A stretch of 27,360 nucleotides of DNA, taken from assembly GCA_964443365.1 (NCBI GenBank), contig CAYUCM010000008.1:1-27360 (forward strand). The letters run 5' to 3'. The notes below the pieces were generated by a model that did no database searches, had not been told where the DNA came from, and saw nothing but the letters and a program-made list of their open reading frames with translations. Source of the stretch: CAIJKW01 sp964443365 (GTDB lineage: Bacteria; Patescibacteriota; Minisyncoccia; Phycocordibacterales; CAIZLB01). Positions 15,355 through 22,594 of this stretch are shown here, piece after piece; positions within the stretch are counted from its first letter, which is position 1, and every line of letters starts with the position of its first letter. Made by a program: the position numbers and the translations under genes.

Positions 15355-16818
15355 TTACTTTACATTATGTTTTCCCCGTATTTCTTGTAACTTACTGCTT
15401 TCTAGCTCTCTCGTCTTTATTTTTCCTTGTTTTGCAAGTTCTTGTAATTGTTTCATGGGTAACATTTTCAGCCCCTCCGCCCTGTTTAGTAAGTATTCTT
15501 TTGTGTTTAGTGTTGGATCTTCAATAACTTCTTCCATTAAACTGTTTAATATTAGCCCAATTGTTGGTCCGGGTTTAATATCAAGGTCATTTATCAAAAC
15601 GTTACCGTTTATGTTTAACATACTTACATCTATAGGGTCCATCATAACCTCTTCAATAATAGACTTATATTTTCTAAGCCTATATGGATCTTCCTTTGGT
15701 CTGCCGGTTCCAACACGATCACAAATCCTTAAATTTACTAAGTCCCATATATTATCTTTGCCGACATTGTTAATCATTCTTCTCACCGCTGAGGCTGTAA
15801 TCTGCTCTGTATCAGAGAAAAACATATGCCACCTTACTAGATTTACAACAAGATCAATGGTTTTTTGTGGATAGTGCATTCTCTCTAATATTTTTTTGGT
15901 CATCTTAGCACCAACCACCTCGTGTCCGTAAAAGGTTATATTTTGCGTCTCCTCACCTCTTTTGGTGCTTGGTTTACCGATATCGTGAAAAAGTGCAGCC
16001 AATCTCATCTCCAGTCCCCACTTTTTATCTGCTGCACACTGACAGCTTCTGATAAGGTGTTCAAAAACATCATATGAGTGAGCTTGATTCTGTTTCACAT
16101 GAACCGAAACGTCTAGTTCTGGACAAAAAAAGCTTAAAAGACCCAGTTTTTGAGACATTGCAATTCCCAGAGCTGGCTGATCAGACATTAACATTTTATT
16201 AAATTCATCACGAATTCTTTCAAAAGATATGTTTTTTAATGTTTCAGCCTCAGAAATTATGGCGTTTTGTGTATCCATGTTGATCATGAAACCTAATTCT
16301 GCAGCAAATCTTACCGCCCTCATTAATCTCAAGCCGTCTTCCCTAAATCTCTTTGTTGCATCTCCAACCGCCCTTATGATTTGGTCGCTTATGTCTTTTT
16401 GGCCATCATAAGGGTCAACAATCCTGTCTTTTATTGGATCAAATGCTATTGCATTCATTGTAAAATCCCTTCTGAGTAGATCATCCTCTATGTTTTGGCT
16501 AAAGGATACAGTATCTGGGTGTCTTGAGTCAGAATACTCCCCCTCCTTTCTGTATGGTGTTACTTCAATAATCTCTGTAATATCTTCTGTTTTTCTTATT
16601 TTTACCCCCACTGTGCCAAAATTATTTTCGTAAAAAGTTTCATCAAAGGTTGCGATTATTTCTTGTGGATTAGCATTTGTGGTTATATCCCAGTCCTTTG
16701 GTTGTCTTTTAAGTATCAGGTCTCTTACGCACCCACCCACCAAAAAGGCTTCAAAACCAGCGTCTTGAAGTTTTGCACATGTTTCTATTATATATTTAGG
16801 AAGCGTTTCTTTATTCAT
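15355..16818 (-). CDS. cca: CCA-adding tRNA nucleotidyltransferase with HD domain
   Basis: 487 aa. It adds or repairs the 3' CCA of tRNAs. The class II nucleotidyltransferase head shows LVGGCVRDLIL (26-36) and the metal-binding D-x-D in KDWDI (D42, D44), then RRDFTMNAIAFDP, the basic region DGLRLMRAVRFAAELGF, and a C-terminal HD phosphohydrolase domain with LAALFHDIGKP. The HD domain distinguishes it from plain poly(A) polymerase, though the two are hard to separate by sequence. Three of the four tRNA genes in this window do not encode CCA, so the enzyme is needed. It is divergent from tRNA-Arg, which starts 152 bp upstream. Confidence 0.93.
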   Translation of the reverse strand: MNKETLPKYIIETCAKLQDAGFEAFLVGGCVRDLILKRQPKDWDITTNANPQEIIATFDETFYENNFGTVGVKIRKTEDITEIIEVTPYRKEGEYSDSRHPDTVSFSQNIEDDLLRRDFTMNAIAFDPIKDRIVDPYDGQKDISDQIIRAVGDATKRFREDGLRLMRAVRFAAELGFMINMDTQNAIISEAETLKNISFERIRDEFNKMLMSDQPALGIAMSQKLGLLSFFCPELDVSVHVKQNQAHSYDVFEHLIRSCQCAADKKWGLEMRLAALFHDIGKPSTKRGEETQNITFYGHEVVGAKMTKKILERMHYPQKTIDLVVNLVRWHMFFSDTEQITASAVRRMINNVGKDNIWDLVNLRICDRVGTGRPKEDPYRLRKYKSIIEEVMMDPIDVSMLNINGNVLINDLDIKPGPTIGLILNSLMEEVIEDPTLNTKEYLLNRAEGLKMLPMKQLQELAKQGKIKTRELESSKLQEIRGKHNVK

Positions 16819-16911
16819 ATTTCTTGTCCAATTTAACGATTTGCTTGTGTTTAATACTATTACATGTTGTTAATTAAGTACAGTGCAACTATTTTTGATT
16901 TTTAAACGTTT

Positions 16912-16941
16912 TTGCTGTAAGCTTACTTAAGTTGGTATATT
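16912..16941 (+). promoter_or_regulatory. Promoter of tRNA-Arg
   Basis: TTGCTG (16912-16917), 18 bp, TATATT (16936-16941). The spacer contains the perfect 10-bp palindrome GTAAGCTTAC (16917-16926). The expected start is about 23 nt before the tRNA. Confidence 0.5.
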
Positions 16942-16970
16942 GGGAACATTAAATGCGTTCAAATATGGTT

Positions 16971-17042
16971 GCACCCGTGGTGAAATGGATATCACAGCGG
17001 TCTTCGGAACCGTTATTCTGGGTTCGAGTCCTGGCGGGTGCA
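16971..17042 (+). tRNA. tRNA-Arg (anticodon UCG)
   Basis: 72 nt with a full cloverleaf: acceptor GCACCCG/CGGGTGC plus discriminator A, D-arm GTGA...TCAC, anticodon stem GCGGT/ACCGT with loop CTTCGGA (anticodon TCG), and T-loop GGTTCGAGTCC. It reads CGA and probably other CGN codons. CCA is not encoded; CAATT follows the discriminator. Confidence 0.95.
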
Positions 17043-17056
17043 CAATTATAATTTTA

Positions 17057-17065
17057 TGTTATAAT
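17057..17065 (+). promoter_or_regulatory. Extended -10 promoter of tRNA-Gly(GCC)
   Basis: TGT-TATAAT is a perfect extended -10 box, 9 nt before the tRNA. The tRNA can therefore be made independently of tRNA-Arg. Confidence 0.6.
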
Positions 17066-17074
17066 GAAATTAAT

Positions 17075-17145
17075 GCGGGTATGGTTTAGTGGTAGAATGC
17101 GTCCTTGCCAAGGACGAGACGGGAGTTCGATTCTCCCTACCCGCA
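17075..17145 (+). tRNA. tRNA-Gly (anticodon GCC)
   Basis: 71 nt. Acceptor GCGGGTA/TACCCGC plus A, anticodon stem GTCCT/AGGAC with loop TGCCA centred on GCC, T-arm GGGAGTTCGATTCTCCC. It reads GGC and GGU. CCA is not encoded (CAAAT follows). Confidence 0.95.
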
Positions 17146-17697
17146 CAAATCTGTAAATTTCTATCGGGTTTCTTGTGTTTTTTCTTGAATTACCTTTATT
17201 GTCTTGTGGTGTGGTAATTTTAGTTTGTTGTAATTATCGCTGCTCCTGTAATTGTTGTGGTCGCTGTTGTTGTTTATGGACACTTGTTTTACACGATGAC
17301 TTTTCCCCTATTCGTATCGGTCAAACTGTGGATAACTCAGTGGATATGTGTATAAAAGACACTTTTTGTGACTTTTTGTTTTATCGTTATTTTTAGGCAC
17401 ACATGTATTTATATGGCTGTAAATAAAGCTCGTTTGTCATATTTCCCGTTTTTTCTGATGTCTTTTATTAAAAAATAAATGTGGCACGTGAAACGTTGGG
17501 TTTTTCGGTAATTTGTTTAAAAATAAGGTGTTTTAAGGGCTTGTTGTAGTTTCATAAGAAACATCCCCAAATTCTTCTTGATAAAATCTTTATCTAAAAT
17601 AGTCCTTTTCCTTATAATTTCTTAATATAGTTATCATATTGCTTTTGTTAGTATCTGAATCATTAAAAATTAAATATTAATAAAAATAAATAAACAT
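17146..17697. other. Gene-free stretch with strand-biased composition and DnaA boxes
   Basis: No credible coding sequence lies here. From about 17160 to 17300 the plus strand is strongly T- and G-rich with many TGTTG-like words. The only open frame (17175-17396) lacks an ATG start and is implausibly Cys-rich. Further on are two perfect DnaA boxes (17327-17355), two copies of the TGTCTTTTAT motif, a GTTTC-ataa-GAAAC hairpin (17549-17562), and a very AT-rich end before yraN. A TATAAT at 17613-17618 may serve yraN. Confidence 0.6.
17327..17355 (-). promoter_or_regulatory. Pair of perfect DnaA boxes 20 bp apart
   Basis: TGTGGATAA (17327-17335) and TGTGTATAA (17347-17355) are complements of TTATCCACA and TTATACACA. 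They have the same orientation, with starts 20 bp (about two helical turns) apart. One-mismatch relatives are at 17273-17281 (TTATGGACA) and near 17418 (TGTAAATAA). The flank to the right is AT-rich. This could be part of a replication origin or a DnaA titration site. Confidence 0.45.
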
Positions 17698-18213
17698 ATG
17701 AGTAGAAATATGAATAAAAAAGAGCTTAATTCGGCTGGGGTATTAAAAAACAAGGGTAAAAATAACAAGAAGATAGGGGATTTGGGTGAGAATGTTGCGG
17801 TTGTATTTTTGGAAAAACACGGTTTTAGCATTTTAGAGAGAAATTATAAGAATAAAATAGGGGAAATAGACATAATTGCCCAAAAGGACAACCTTTTGTA
17901 TGTCTTTGAGGTTAAAACAGCAAAAATTAATTTAAAGGTTGAGGACATAGACACAAAAAATCTGTTTGATCCAGATATTAGTATTATTCGGGATGGGGAA
18001 GGCGGGACTGATTGGTTTAGACCAGAAATGAACTTAACACCTCTTAAAATAAACAAAATCAAAAGAGTTGCGTCTGTATATTCTTTGCACGCTGGTATTA
18101 AAGAGGAGTTTTTCAGATTTATGGGTATTTGTGTAACTTTATACTGTGATGGTTCACGTGTAACCAAAGACAGCGTCCTGAGTTGTCGGGTTAAAACAAT
18201 TCCTTTAATTTAA
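17698..18213 (+). CDS. YraN/UPF0102 family, predicted endonuclease-like protein
   Basis: 171 aa. The family core is at about 22-85: KKIGDLGENVAVVFLEKHGF, then GEIDIIAQKD and LLYVFEVKTAK. The E...GEIDxI...VEVK pattern (here FEVK) is the restriction-endonuclease-like fold. The cellular role of the family is unsettled. The protein is about 50 residues longer than usual YraN: a Glu/Asp-rich insert (about 86-115) separates the nuclease core from the conserved PEMNLTPLKINKIKRV segment. The stop codon overlaps a 14-bp tandem repeat that carries the tRNA-Pro promoter. Confidence 0.88.
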   Translation: MSRNMNKKELNSAGVLKNKGKNNKKIGDLGENVAVVFLEKHGFSILERNYKNKIGEIDIIAQKDNLLYVFEVKTAKINLKVEDIDTKNLFDPDISIIRDGEGGTDWFRPEMNLTPLKINKIKRVASVYSLHAGIKEEFFRFMGICVTLYCDGSRVTKDSVLSCRVKTIPLI

Positions 18214-18240
18214 TAATCTAATATTGATAATCTAATATTG
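18213..18240 (+). repeat. Perfect 14-bp tandem duplication
   Basis: ATAATCTAATATTG occurs twice with no gap (18213-18226 and 18227-18240). It begins at the last base of the yraN stop codon. The end of the second copy contributes the TTG of the tRNA-Pro -35 box, while the first copy is followed by ATA and gives no such box. Confidence 0.85.
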
Positions 18241-18266
18241 GCATAAATATCTTTGTGTGATATGCT
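18238..18266 (+). promoter_or_regulatory. Promoter of tRNA-Pro
   Basis: TTGGCA (18238-18243), 17 bp, TATGCT (18261-18266) with a TG dinucleotide one base upstream (extended -10). The expected start is about 7 nt before the tRNA. Confidence 0.6.
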
Positions 18267-18279
18267 TGTTTCTATCAAT

Positions 18280-18352
18280 CGGGGCGTGGTGTAACGGCTA
18301 ACATGCTTGCTTTGGGAGCAAGTGACTTCGGGTTCGAATCCCGACGCCCCGA
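18280..18352 (+). tRNA. tRNA-Pro (anticodon UGG)
   Basis: 73 nt. Acceptor CGGGGCG/CGCCCCG plus A, anticodon stem CTTGC/GCAAG with loop TTTGGGA (anticodon TGG), T-arm CGGGTTCGAATCCCG. CCA is not encoded (CTAGT follows). The RNHCP gene starts 14 nt downstream and is probably on the same primary transcript. Confidence 0.95.
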
Positions 18353-18366
18353 CTAGTTAGAATCAG

Positions 18367-18708
18367 GTGAAAAAATTTAAAAGAACAAAAGAAGACTTTA
18401 CTTGTGAAAATTGCGGTTTTTTTGTTGTTGGTAATGGATATACAAACCATTGCCCCAAGTGTTTGTGGAGTAAGCATGTTGATATTAATCCTGGAGACAG
18501 GCTTTCTGAATGCGGTGGAATGATGAAACCTATTAAAATAGAAGCAGGGAAGAGTAAGTATAAACTCACCAACAGATGTGTGATTTGTGGACATGAAAAA
18601 AATAACACTCTCCTAGATAGTGATAATTGGGATGAGGCTGTAAAAATACAAAAAAAGACTGCTGAGCAATCTTTGTCAAATCAAAATAATCTCTTAAGAC
18701 GCTCCTAG
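18367..18708 (+). CDS. RNHCP-domain zinc-ribbon protein
   Basis: 113 aa from a GTG start. The RNHCP family (named for a short conserved motif, here YTNHCPKC) is a small zinc-ribbon-like group of unknown function common in CPR and some other bacteria. Visible ligands are Cys pairs in FTCENCGFF (about 13-20), NHCPKCLWSKHVD (about 36-48) and NRCVICGHEK (about 75-84), so it probably binds two zincs. It lies 14 nt after tRNA-Pro with no promoter between, suggesting a shared transcript. Nucleic-acid binding is a reasonable guess only. Confidence 0.88.
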   Translation: MKKFKRTKEDFTCENCGFFVVGNGYTNHCPKCLWSKHVDINPGDRLSECGGMMKPIKIEAGKSKYKLTNRCVICGHEKNNTLLDSDNWDEAVKIQKKTAEQSLSNQNNLLRRS

Positions 18709-18747
18709 TGTGGTTACTCAATGTGTTTGTTTAGAATCTTACCGACT

Positions 18748-20037
18748 CTATTGTAAATCACTAATTGATTTTCCTATAAATTGTTTGAGAGATTCATTTA
18801 TGTAAGATAGAAGCACGGCTCTTATCTTTGTTTGTGTAAGAGACGTCTCGGATGGAACACTGTTTGATATAACTGCAATGATGTTTCCATTTGTATCAAA
18901 AATACCACCTCCAGAGGCCCCAGATTGCCCCAGGCTACTATTTTTAGTTTCAATTAGGTATTTACCATAAGAAGGATTTGAAGACGTCAGAATTGAATCT
19001 ATTTGATTTGATTCATTCTTTCTGTACAGAGCTGTTGAAACTCCGTATTTCTCGTAAACACTTGCTGGATAGGCAATTATGTTTATCCTATCACCAGGAT
19101 TAATAGAATTTAATGAAATACCGCTTCTGGATATAACATTGATTTTGTTTATTAAATTAATTTTTTCCGACTGTTTTTTATTGCTGAACGATTTGTTTGT
19201 TGTGTCTATCTTTAAAAAGGCAAAATCATGTTCTCCGGACTCTGAATAACTTTTTTCAAATTCATGGAAATGATCAGAAATCCATTTTGGGTTTATAAAT
19301 ATGGTTTTTACCGGAAATTGCTCAGATGCTGGATTTTTTATTCTGGCAAAACAATTATAGCTTTGTCCCAATTCTGAAGCGTAAACAGGGGCGGCAACAT
19401 GTGCGGCCGTTAAAATAACACCTGTTTTGGATATTAGCGTGCCACTTCCTGTGATAACCTTAATTTTATTTCCGCTTTTGTTTTCGCATCTTATGTTTAC
19501 AACACTGTCATCGGTGTTTGTTTGATTGATATCTATCTTAGGAATAGGGGATATAATATTTTCTGTTTGTGCAGATCCACTGTCTGTGCCCGTCTGTTTT
19601 TTTGTATCTATTGTCTTACTCCCGTCGTTATTATTGGTTTTTTTTGCGTTTGTTGAATTAATATTAAGGGTGCTGATCAACTCTTTATATTTTTGAGTGT
19701 AAACATTGTCACTATCTATTTTTTTTGTTTGAGATCCTTGAGTATTAATTGTTTTGTATTCCTCGGCTATAAGTTCCAGTCTATTTAATTTGTTTATTTT
19801 AAATTTTGATTTTTCAACATTTTCAGGTGTTGTGCTGTTTTTTTTCTTGTCGAGGGCTCCAATTATGCCCTCGGTTGAATTAATAGATTGCTCTATTGTG
19901 CTTTCTTGAATTGTATTATTCGATAAATTATTTATTACACTATGTGTGTTAGAAAAACCTGTAACCGCTATAATTGTGAGTATCACACCCTTTAGTGCCA
20001 ACATAGAATTTGCAATTATTGTATCGAAATTTTGCAT
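18748..20037 (-). CDS. Membrane-anchored trypsin-like serine protease
   Basis: 429 aa. A hydrophobic N-terminal segment (about 12-28, MLALKGVILTIIAVTGF) acts as signal or anchor. Residues 30-175 are a low-complexity Asn/Thr/Ser/Lys spacer. A chymotrypsin-fold domain follows (about 178-425) with an intact triad: H213 in LTAAHVAAP, D271 in HDFAFLKID and S375 in GASGGGIF. No PDZ domain follows, so it is not a classical HtrA. It likely works outside the membrane on wall or host-surface proteins. It shares a short divergent region with tRNA-Gly(UCC) and converges with the RNHCP gene 39 bp away. A TGc-TAGAAT box lies upstream on the minus strand. Confidence 0.88.
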   Translation of the reverse strand: MQNFDTIIANSMLALKGVILTIIAVTGFSNTHSVINNLSNNTIQESTIEQSINSTEGIIGALDKKKNSTTPENVEKSKFKINKLNRLELIAEEYKTINTQGSQTKKIDSDNVYTQKYKELISTLNINSTNAKKTNNNDGSKTIDTKKQTGTDSGSAQTENIISPIPKIDINQTNTDDSVVNIRCENKSGNKIKVITGSGTLISKTGVILTAAHVAAPVYASELGQSYNCFARIKNPASEQFPVKTIFINPKWISDHFHEFEKSYSESGEHDFAFLKIDTTNKSFSNKKQSEKINLINKINVISRSGISLNSINPGDRINIIAYPASVYEKYGVSTALYRKNESNQIDSILTSSNPSYGKYLIETKNSSLGQSGASGGGIFDTNGNIIAVISNSVPSETSLTQTKIRAVLLSYINESLKQFIGKSISDLQ

Positions 20038-20067
20038 GAATTATGTGTTTATTTTTAATATTCTAGC

Positions 20068-20097
20068 ATAAAATAAAAGTATTTACTTTTATTTTAT
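20068..20097. repeat. Perfect 14-bp inverted repeat between protease and tRNA-Gly
   Basis: ATAAAATAAAAGTA (20068-20081), a 2-nt centre, then its exact complement (20084-20097). It covers the -35 region of the tRNA-Gly promoter and lies just upstream of the protease -10 box. It could be a shared operator or a cruciform-prone site; the stem is almost purely A-T, so it is a poor terminator. Confidence 0.75.
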
Positions 20098-20109
20098 TTT
20101 TGATATAGT
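20082..20109 (+). promoter_or_regulatory. Promoter of tRNA-Gly(UCC)
   Basis: TTTACT (20082-20087), 16 bp, TATAGT (20104-20109). The expected start is about 6 nt before the tRNA. The -35 box is inside the palindrome. Confidence 0.5.
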
Positions 20110-20121
20110 TTATCTACACAA

Positions 20122-20195
20122 GCGGGATTGGTTTAGTGGTAGAATGACTGCCTTCCAAGCAGTAGACAAGGGTTCGATTCCCTTATCCCGCACCA
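20122..20195 (+). tRNA. tRNA-Gly (anticodon UCC) with encoded CCA
   Basis: Acceptor GCGGGAT/ATCCCGC plus A, anticodon stem ACTGC/GCAGT with loop CTTCCAA (anticodon TCC), T-arm AGGGTTCGATTCCCT. It reads GGA and GGG. Unlike the other three tRNAs here, CCA (20193-20195) is in the DNA. The next base is the A of an ATG start codon. Confidence 0.95.
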
Positions 20196-20390
20196 ATGAA
20201 AAAGACAAGAATCAATATAATTTCTGTCTTACTGGTTATGGGTCTGTTGTGTTTGGTGTTATATCCCTATAATGAAGTCTTTGCACATCCTGGCAAGACA
20301 GATAAAAACGGGGGACACTATTGCAAAACTAATTGCGCAAAATGGGGCTTGAAGAAGGGACAATATCATTATCACAATCGCAAGAAATAA
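20196..20390 (+). CDS. Small secreted YHYH-domain protein
   Basis: 64 aa. Residues 1-31 are a signal peptide (IISVLLVMGLLCLVLYPYNEVFA). The mature part is the HPGKTDKNGGHYC...NCAKWGLKKGQYHYH motif known as the YHYH domain, with two Cys and five His that could bind metal or form a disulfide. The domain also occurs as a C-terminal module on secreted nucleases and surface proteins; its function is not established. The ATG touches the CCA of tRNA-Gly with no gap, so it must be translated from a tRNA-mRNA transcript or from a message left by tRNA 3' processing. A strong terminator follows 56 bp downstream. Confidence 0.85.
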   Translation: MKKTRINIISVLLVMGLLCLVLYPYNEVFAHPGKTDKNGGHYCKTNCAKWGLKKGQYHYHNRKK

Positions 20391-20446
20391 AGTGAGAAGT
20401 AATGTCTGCTACGCTAAGTTGGCTGAGGTAAAATTTAAAAACAGAC

Positions 20447-20482
20447 AGCAAAACACCCAAGCTTGCGCTCGGGTGTTTTGCT
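20447..20482. terminator. Bidirectional terminator between YHYH gene and hup
   Basis: AGCAAAACACCC (20447-20458) and its complement (20471-20482) form a 12-bp stem with a small inner AGC/GCT helix. It serves the convergent YHYH (plus) and HU (minus) transcripts. Confidence 0.88.
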
Positions 20483-20556
20483 AAGTGGAAAACTATTTAA
20501 TTTAGAGTTTCTTTTGTTATATAGCGTTTTGCTATCCAAACAATTGAAGCCGTAAA

Positions 20557-20829
20557 TTATTTAACAGCGTCTTTAAGTGCCTTTGCTGCTCTGAACTTTG
20601 GAACATTCATAGCTGCAACCTTCACTATTTCACCTGTTCTTGGGTTACGTGCAGAACGTGCGGCTCTCTTCTTTGCAGAAAAGATACCAAAACCTGCTAC
20701 TGAAACTTCAGTTCCTTTCTTAAGAGAAGCAGTAATACTATCAAAGATAGTATCAACAACTTGCTCTGCTTGAACCTTAGTTGTTCCAAGTACTTCGTTT
20801 ACTTTATCAACCAATGCTGCTTTATTCAT
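20557..20829 (-). CDS. hup: HU-family DNA-binding protein
   Basis: 90 aa, the standard HU length. It is a dimeric nucleoid protein that bends DNA without sequence preference. Signatures are MNKAALVDKV at the start, VAGFGIFSAKKRAARSARNP in the beta-arm base, and RNPRTGEIVKVAAM including the Pro that intercalates. It has its own promoter (TTGCTT, 17 bp, TATAAT at 20912-20884 on the minus strand) and a leader of about 50 nt. Codon use is more regular than in the neighbours, as expected for a highly expressed gene. Confidence 0.96.
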   Translation of the reverse strand: MNKAALVDKVNEVLGTTKVQAEQVVDTIFDSITASLKKGTEVSVAGFGIFSAKKRAARSARNPRTGEIVKVAAMNVPKFRAAKALKDAVK

Positions 20830-20883
20830 TTTTTGTTGAAGTAATTGTTTTTGTAATTGTCGACCGCTATAACCTCGCTATTG

Positions 20884-20912
20884 ATTATATATTAAGCCAT
20901 ATTTTCAAGCAA
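20884..20912 (-). promoter_or_regulatory. Promoter of hup
   Basis: On the minus strand TTGCTT (20912-20907), 17 bp, perfect TATAAT (20889-20884). It lies in the 222-bp gap behind the RNase Y gene, which holds no other recognisable element. Confidence 0.6.
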
Positions 20913-21051
20913 TAGTTTTTTATATGTTGAAAAGTTTTGCCACAATTGATGAATTTAGTCAAATTAAAGAAAATTCTCAAAAAATACCTTCAATTTAGAT
21001 TAATTTTGCCATTAATTTAAGGCATTTTTTAGCGATCTTTTTGACTATTTT

Positions 21052-22584
21052 TTATCTAGCAAGTTCTGTTATTTTGTTTTCTCTTATAACAGTAACTTTA
21101 ATTTCTCCGGGATATTTTAATTCTCGTTCTATTTTTATAGCTATATTTCTAGCCATATTTTTAGCTTCGTAATCTGAGACTTTTTCTGGTGAAACAAAAA
21201 TTCTAATTTCTCTTCCGGCTTGTAGGGCATAACTTTTTTCTACTCCAGAAAATGAATTTGCTATGTTTTCTAAATCATTTAATCTCTTAATATAATTTTC
21301 AAGAGTGTCACTTCTTGCCCCGGGTCTTCCGCCAGATAGCGCATCTGCTGTTTGTACAATTCTGGATTCAAGGGTTTCATAAGGGTATTCCTCGTGATGT
21401 GACTTCATTGCTTGAATTACTTTTTTATCGATATTAAACTTTTCTAAAAGCTTAATACCAATGTCTACATGGCTTCCGCTTACCTCATGATCAAGTGCTT
21501 TGCCTATGTCGTGAAGTAGGGCACCGGTTTTTGCTACAGTTACATCCGCGCCTAATTCTTCAGCAAGCATTCCGGCTAAATGAGCACATTCTATAGAATG
21601 GTGAAGTACGTTTTGTCCGTAACTTGTTCTGAAGTTTAGTCGTCCAAGTATGGTAACAATTCTAGGATCAAGTCCTATAATTCCAACCTCATAACAAGCT
21701 TTGCTTCCAAGCTCCCTAACTTCCTTTTGAATTTTTTCTCTCGCTAATTCTATTTCTTTTTCAATTCTTGCTGGCTGAATTCTTCCATCAATAATTAGGG
21801 CTTCCAATGCAATTTTTGCAACATGTCTTCTTATTGGATCAAAACATGAAAGTGTGACGAAGCCCTGTCCCTCATCGACAAGAACTTCAACTCCAGTTTC
21901 TTTTTCAAAAATCTTTATATTTCTTCCTTCTTTTCCAATTATTTTTCCCTTAATATCTTCAGATGGAATTGATACGTTTGATGAAAACATTTCTCCGCTT
22001 GCCGATGTTGCAAGTCTTTGAACGGCTGTTGTAAGCATTTCTTTTGCTCGTTCTTCTATTTCATCTTCTCTGAATAATTCTAATTTATTTATTCTATTGA
22101 TTAAATCTTCCTCATGCTCTTTTTCTATCTTTTGATAGATTTCTCTTTTTGCATCTTCTGCTGTTAAACCTGAAATACGATTTATTTCAGCCGTACTTTC
22201 AGATATTAATTTTGAAAGACTAACTTCTTTTTCTTTTAATTCTTCCTGTGTTTTTTCTAGTCGTCTTAATTCTTTGTCTAATTCTGTTTGACGATTATCA
22301 AGCAACTCCTCTTTTTTTATTAGTCGGCTTTCGTTCTTTTGAATATTTTCTTCTTTCTCTCTAATTTCTATTTTGGAATTTTGCAAAACATTGCTTGCAT
22401 CTTCTTGCGCTTTAGAAATTATTTGCACCGCCTCTTCTTTGGCGTGAGTTTTTATTTTTTTAGCATCAATTTCTGCTGTGTTTTTTGAGCTAAGTGCAAC
22501 AAGTATTCTTATTAAATATCCAATTACGAATCCGACACCCCCCGTCATTATTATCAGAACTAGGGCTGTTTCATTTGTAATCAT
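21052..22584 (-). CDS. rny: Ribonuclease Y
   Basis: 510 aa, full length. It is a membrane-bound endoribonuclease that starts mRNA decay. Order: N-terminal TM helix (about 8-30), a long charged coiled coil (about 35-190), a KH RNA-binding domain (about 203-270, with the GKIIGKEGRNI loop), and an HD domain with HHSIECAH (328-335) and the metal pair HD at 358-359 (LLHDIGKALDHE). It starts 10 bp after the clpP stop and is co-transcribed with it. All key residues are intact. Confidence 0.96.
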   Translation of the reverse strand: MITNETALVLIIMTGGVGFVIGYLIRILVALSSKNTAEIDAKKIKTHAKEEAVQIISKAQEDASNVLQNSKIEIREKEENIQKNESRLIKKEELLDNRQTELDKELRRLEKTQEELKEKEVSLSKLISESTAEINRISGLTAEDAKREIYQKIEKEHEEDLINRINKLELFREDEIEERAKEMLTTAVQRLATSASGEMFSSNVSIPSEDIKGKIIGKEGRNIKIFEKETGVEVLVDEGQGFVTLSCFDPIRRHVAKIALEALIIDGRIQPARIEKEIELAREKIQKEVRELGSKACYEVGIIGLDPRIVTILGRLNFRTSYGQNVLHHSIECAHLAGMLAEELGADVTVAKTGALLHDIGKALDHEVSGSHVDIGIKLLEKFNIDKKVIQAMKSHHEEYPYETLESRIVQTADALSGGRPGARSDTLENYIKRLNDLENIANSFSGVEKSYALQAGREIRIFVSPEKVSDYEAKNMARNIAIKIERELKYPGEIKVTVIRENKITELAR

Positions 22585-22594
22585 ATTATTTTTC

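Noticed and set aside
17175..17396. 73-codon Cys-rich frame
   Set aside because: No ATG at its start, unnatural composition driven by the T/G-rich strand, and the frame runs over the DnaA boxes.
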